Source: Augochlora pura (lineage: Eukaryota; Arthropoda; Insecta; Hymenoptera; Halictidae). From it: a stretch of DNA of 64,000 bases. Under the pieces are notes generated by a model. The model did no database searches. It saw only the letters and a list, made by a program, of their open reading frames with translations, and was not told the DNA's origin. Both the position numbers and the translations under genes were made by a program. Of this stretch, positions 61,778 through 64,000 are shown in pieces. Where the stretch lies: the NCBI RefSeq assembly GCF_028453695.1, contig NC_135781.1, forward strand, positions 7,638,779 to 7,702,778, in the 5' to 3' direction. Position 1 is the stretch's first letter, and every line of letters begins with the position of its first letter.

Positions 61778-62800
61778 GTGTAATTGAATTTAATAATTTT
61801 TTAGCATTAAAACTTATCTATAATATCTGAATTGGTTGTAAGCCGCAGATAACAATGTATGATTGGAGTGATCATTGGTATTGATTAAAAAATTCTTAAT
61901 TATTTATGCTGATTCGTAGAAACATTGTTATGTAATAAATTCACATTGTTATTTAAATTTCGCAAAAATTGGTTATGAATGAATTTATGATATACATATT
62001 GTTAACAAAGTACATATTGGGTATTTAAAATATTGTATTCAAATGTAATAAGACAATTTTATCAGCTGTAAAATATTAAAATAATAGGTGTTACAAAAAT
62101 TGTATAATGTTTTATAATTTGGATGTATATATGTATTTGTAATAGTGCTTTTGAATATTTTTTAAACAGTTAATAAAATTGAGAATGCATAATAGATTCG
62201 TTGTATTGTTCACGTATTATTTTACAAAAATATAATTAATGTGTCTTAAAAATCTTAAGCTCACAAAAGCTTTTTTATCGTATGACGTTAATCCAGTAAA
62301 GATATTGCAGTGAAGACTAATTGGCAGTTACACAGATATTGCGAATGGATTTTATTTTAACGTCGCAATAAAATATTTGCTGTGAATTCTTTGAATACTC
62401 TGAATTTATAAAATAGCGTTGATGATAAGAGAAAAGAAGATAAATATCTACGGTTTTCACGATAAATATGAAATCATGAGTAAACGAACCCGTAGAATTT
62501 TGTCTAATTCTATGGAAGCAGATACAATTATCAATGTCTGTATCTACAATACATACCCAAATTCCAAAGCTCACACTCTCGTTCTCTTCAGTGTACTTTT
62601 CACACGATAGTAATCACTAACTATTGAAATTATTAATTACAAGCAGAAATGATCTATATTAAATAATGACCGAGTATGAAACACGTACGCATATGTGTAG
62701 TTCAAATCCAAGTAATCGATTCTACGTGTAGCTTCGATTATCGATATTAAAATCTCGAAGTTCGAGATACTAATCGAACGTGTTTCATATTGGATGCATT
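61778..62800. other. Tmem14c 3' UTR and AT-rich spacer
   Basis: An AATAAA at 61934-61939 is a plausible polyadenylation signal, and a further AATAAA lies near 62172. The spacer also carries a 63-codon plus-strand ORF (62419-62610) with no recognisable product and an open antisense frame, so it is not called. Confidence 0.5.
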
Positions 62801-62819
62801 TGCGAATCTTTCCCGGAGC

Positions 62820-63159
62820 TCTTGCTCGGTGGTGTGTTCGTGGGAGGAGGTCCAACGGGTTTCGCTAGATTTTAACGAACTTTTCGACACAAGAAACGAC
62901 TAATTACCTTACTCGATCAGTGTATTGAGATTCGCTCGTAACATCTGGGTAGTTACGAACGAGCGAACGAATGTTTTTTCTCGACATTTTAAACGAAGAA
63001 CTGGTTGCGGACGATTTCGACAGGCACTGGTCGCCATACGAACGAAGATTCAACCTTCATCGAAAGATTTGACTGATTTTTGAGATCCAGTCACCGAAAA
63101 CTTCCATCATTCCGTCAATAACCGAGAGCCGACCCGCAGGGTGGCGATCATTTGATAAG
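62820..63159 (+). other. Possible 5' UTR exon of the gene at 63323
   Basis: Composition becomes more balanced and CG-containing here, and the segment ends with GATAAG before a GTATGT donor at 63160. Possible acceptors follow at 63284 (TTATTACAG) and 63314 (AAACAG), just ahead of the ORF. The transcription start is not visible. Confidence 0.3.
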
Positions 63160-63322
63160 GTATGTCTTAGAACTGCAGATTTGCCGTCGCCCTCCAGAAC
63201 TTATGGCACACTGGTGTCGGTAGCGTACGTCTGTCACGTGAAAATTTTCTTTATCTCCGCCGGATCACGATGTACTTATTACAGATCGGATGTAGTCTCT
63301 CTGACGTAAAACAGTATTTAAT

Positions 63323-63610
63323 ATGTTAAGTAACTTTGAACCGATGAATCATAATTTTCACCATTTTCCTCAAGATAGGTTTCCACATAATGCGCAATCA
63401 TCTCAATTTCTTTTTGCGATCTCTGCATTATCTTTGATAGTTTTTTTAATTCATTATACACTTTATCCGTTACACGCCCAACGCGTCGAGGTGAACAAAT
63501 TTGGGCACGATATATGTTACCACTATGGTCACAACTTATTTACTATCTTTGGAACATGTCTCATGTTTGCTGGGAAGTTTGTATTTCAATTTTACGTTAT
63601 CTTGAAGTAG
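63323..63610 (+). CDS. Unrecognised small two-helix membrane protein
   Basis: The ORF has 95 residues. I do not recognise the family. It has a polar, His/Asn/Phe-rich N-terminus (residues 1-27), a hydrophobic segment at about 28-50 (FLFAISALSLIVFLIHYTLY), and a short polar loop with several His and Tyr (VNKFGHDICYHYGH). A second hydrophobic segment lies near 71-94 (LFTIFGTCLMFAGKFVFQFY). The start ATG is supported by an in-frame TGA seven codons upstream and by splice-like signals just ahead. It lies downstream of Tmem14c in the gene-dense end of the window. It could be a first coding exon of something larger, or a chance ORF, but the two helices and loop look designed. Confidence 0.4.
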   Translation: MLSNFEPMNHNFHHFPQDRFPHNAQSSQFLFAISALSLIVFLIHYTLYPLHAQRVEVNKFGHDICYHYGHNLFTIFGTCLMFAGKFVFQFYVILK

Positions 63611-64000
63611 CTGCTGTGTACCTAACTTAGTCTGATATTTCCTGTATAAACCAGTAAAATCATAATGAATGACAAAGGTTTCATTCGAATTTTAATTTTA
63701 GATTTCAGATTGCATGTTGATGAGCAAGGAATTGGTAATATGACTGCTAATATATTAAGAATATTTAATTTCTTCTAAAGTCCTTTTACAAATAATAATT
63801 AAAGCAGCAACACATGTGTAGTTGTATAACATTGCTACCATATTGAAATGGCTTACACATATATATTGACATAAATGAAATATATTATCATCAATTTCAA
63901 TATAATAGATTTTGTTTATCTTACTTATCATATTTTTCTCTATTAACAGTCGAATTGTTATATTATCATCATAGAAATACTGAATAAAATTATATATATA
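63611..64000. other. AT-rich DNA to the right edge
   Basis: Nothing recognisable. Possible ATTAAA/AATAAA signals occur near 63797 and 63985. Confidence 0.5.

Overview
The window looks like nuclear DNA of an insect, most probably a hymenopteran. This is inferred from small intron-split genes with GT..AG borders, a SoxF-type HMG-box gene, long AT-rich non-coding stretches broken by CpG-dense GC-rich islands, and many microsatellites. I see no prokaryotic features, no CRISPR array, no rRNA or tRNA gene, and no recognisable transposase or reverse transcriptase.

Left third (1-17.7 kb): the 5' part of a SoxF transcription factor gene (Drosophila Sox15 type) on the minus strand. Three coding exons can be joined in phase: 17687-17521 (start codon and N-terminus), 5134-4951, and 3182-2912 (first half of the HMG box). 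The rest of the HMG box and the C-terminus must lie beyond position 1. The 12.4-kb intron 1 holds microsatellites, repeat fragments and a pair of unexplained plus-strand ORFs.

Middle (17.7-58.2 kb): a large region with no gene I can recognise. It holds four GC-rich, CpG-dense islands (about 22.4-25.0, 30.5-31.6, 43.3-46.4 and 52.7-56.0 kb) that may be promoters, 5' UTR exons or enhancers. Between them is AT-rich DNA with degenerate repeats: a 44-bp palindrome-bearing tandem repeat (34.4 kb), a tandem repeat of about 185 bp (44 kb), a nested stem-loop (46.6 kb), a pair of terminal inverted repeats (49.1/50.0 kb), and a dispersed motif with copies from 7 to 55 kb. The long ORFs inside the islands are low-complexity and open on both strands, so I do not call them genes.

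Right end (58.2-64 kb): compact housekeeping genes. Gclm, the regulatory subunit of glutamate-cysteine ligase (glutathione synthesis), is complete on the minus strand with six coding exons. It is divergent from a complete three-exon Tmem14c homologue (mitochondrial membrane protein linked to haem synthesis) on the plus strand. A small plus-strand gene for an unrecognised two-helix membrane protein follows at 63.3 kb.

No coherent new system stands out. The best leads are the unexplained repeats and structured DNA and a few short ORFs.
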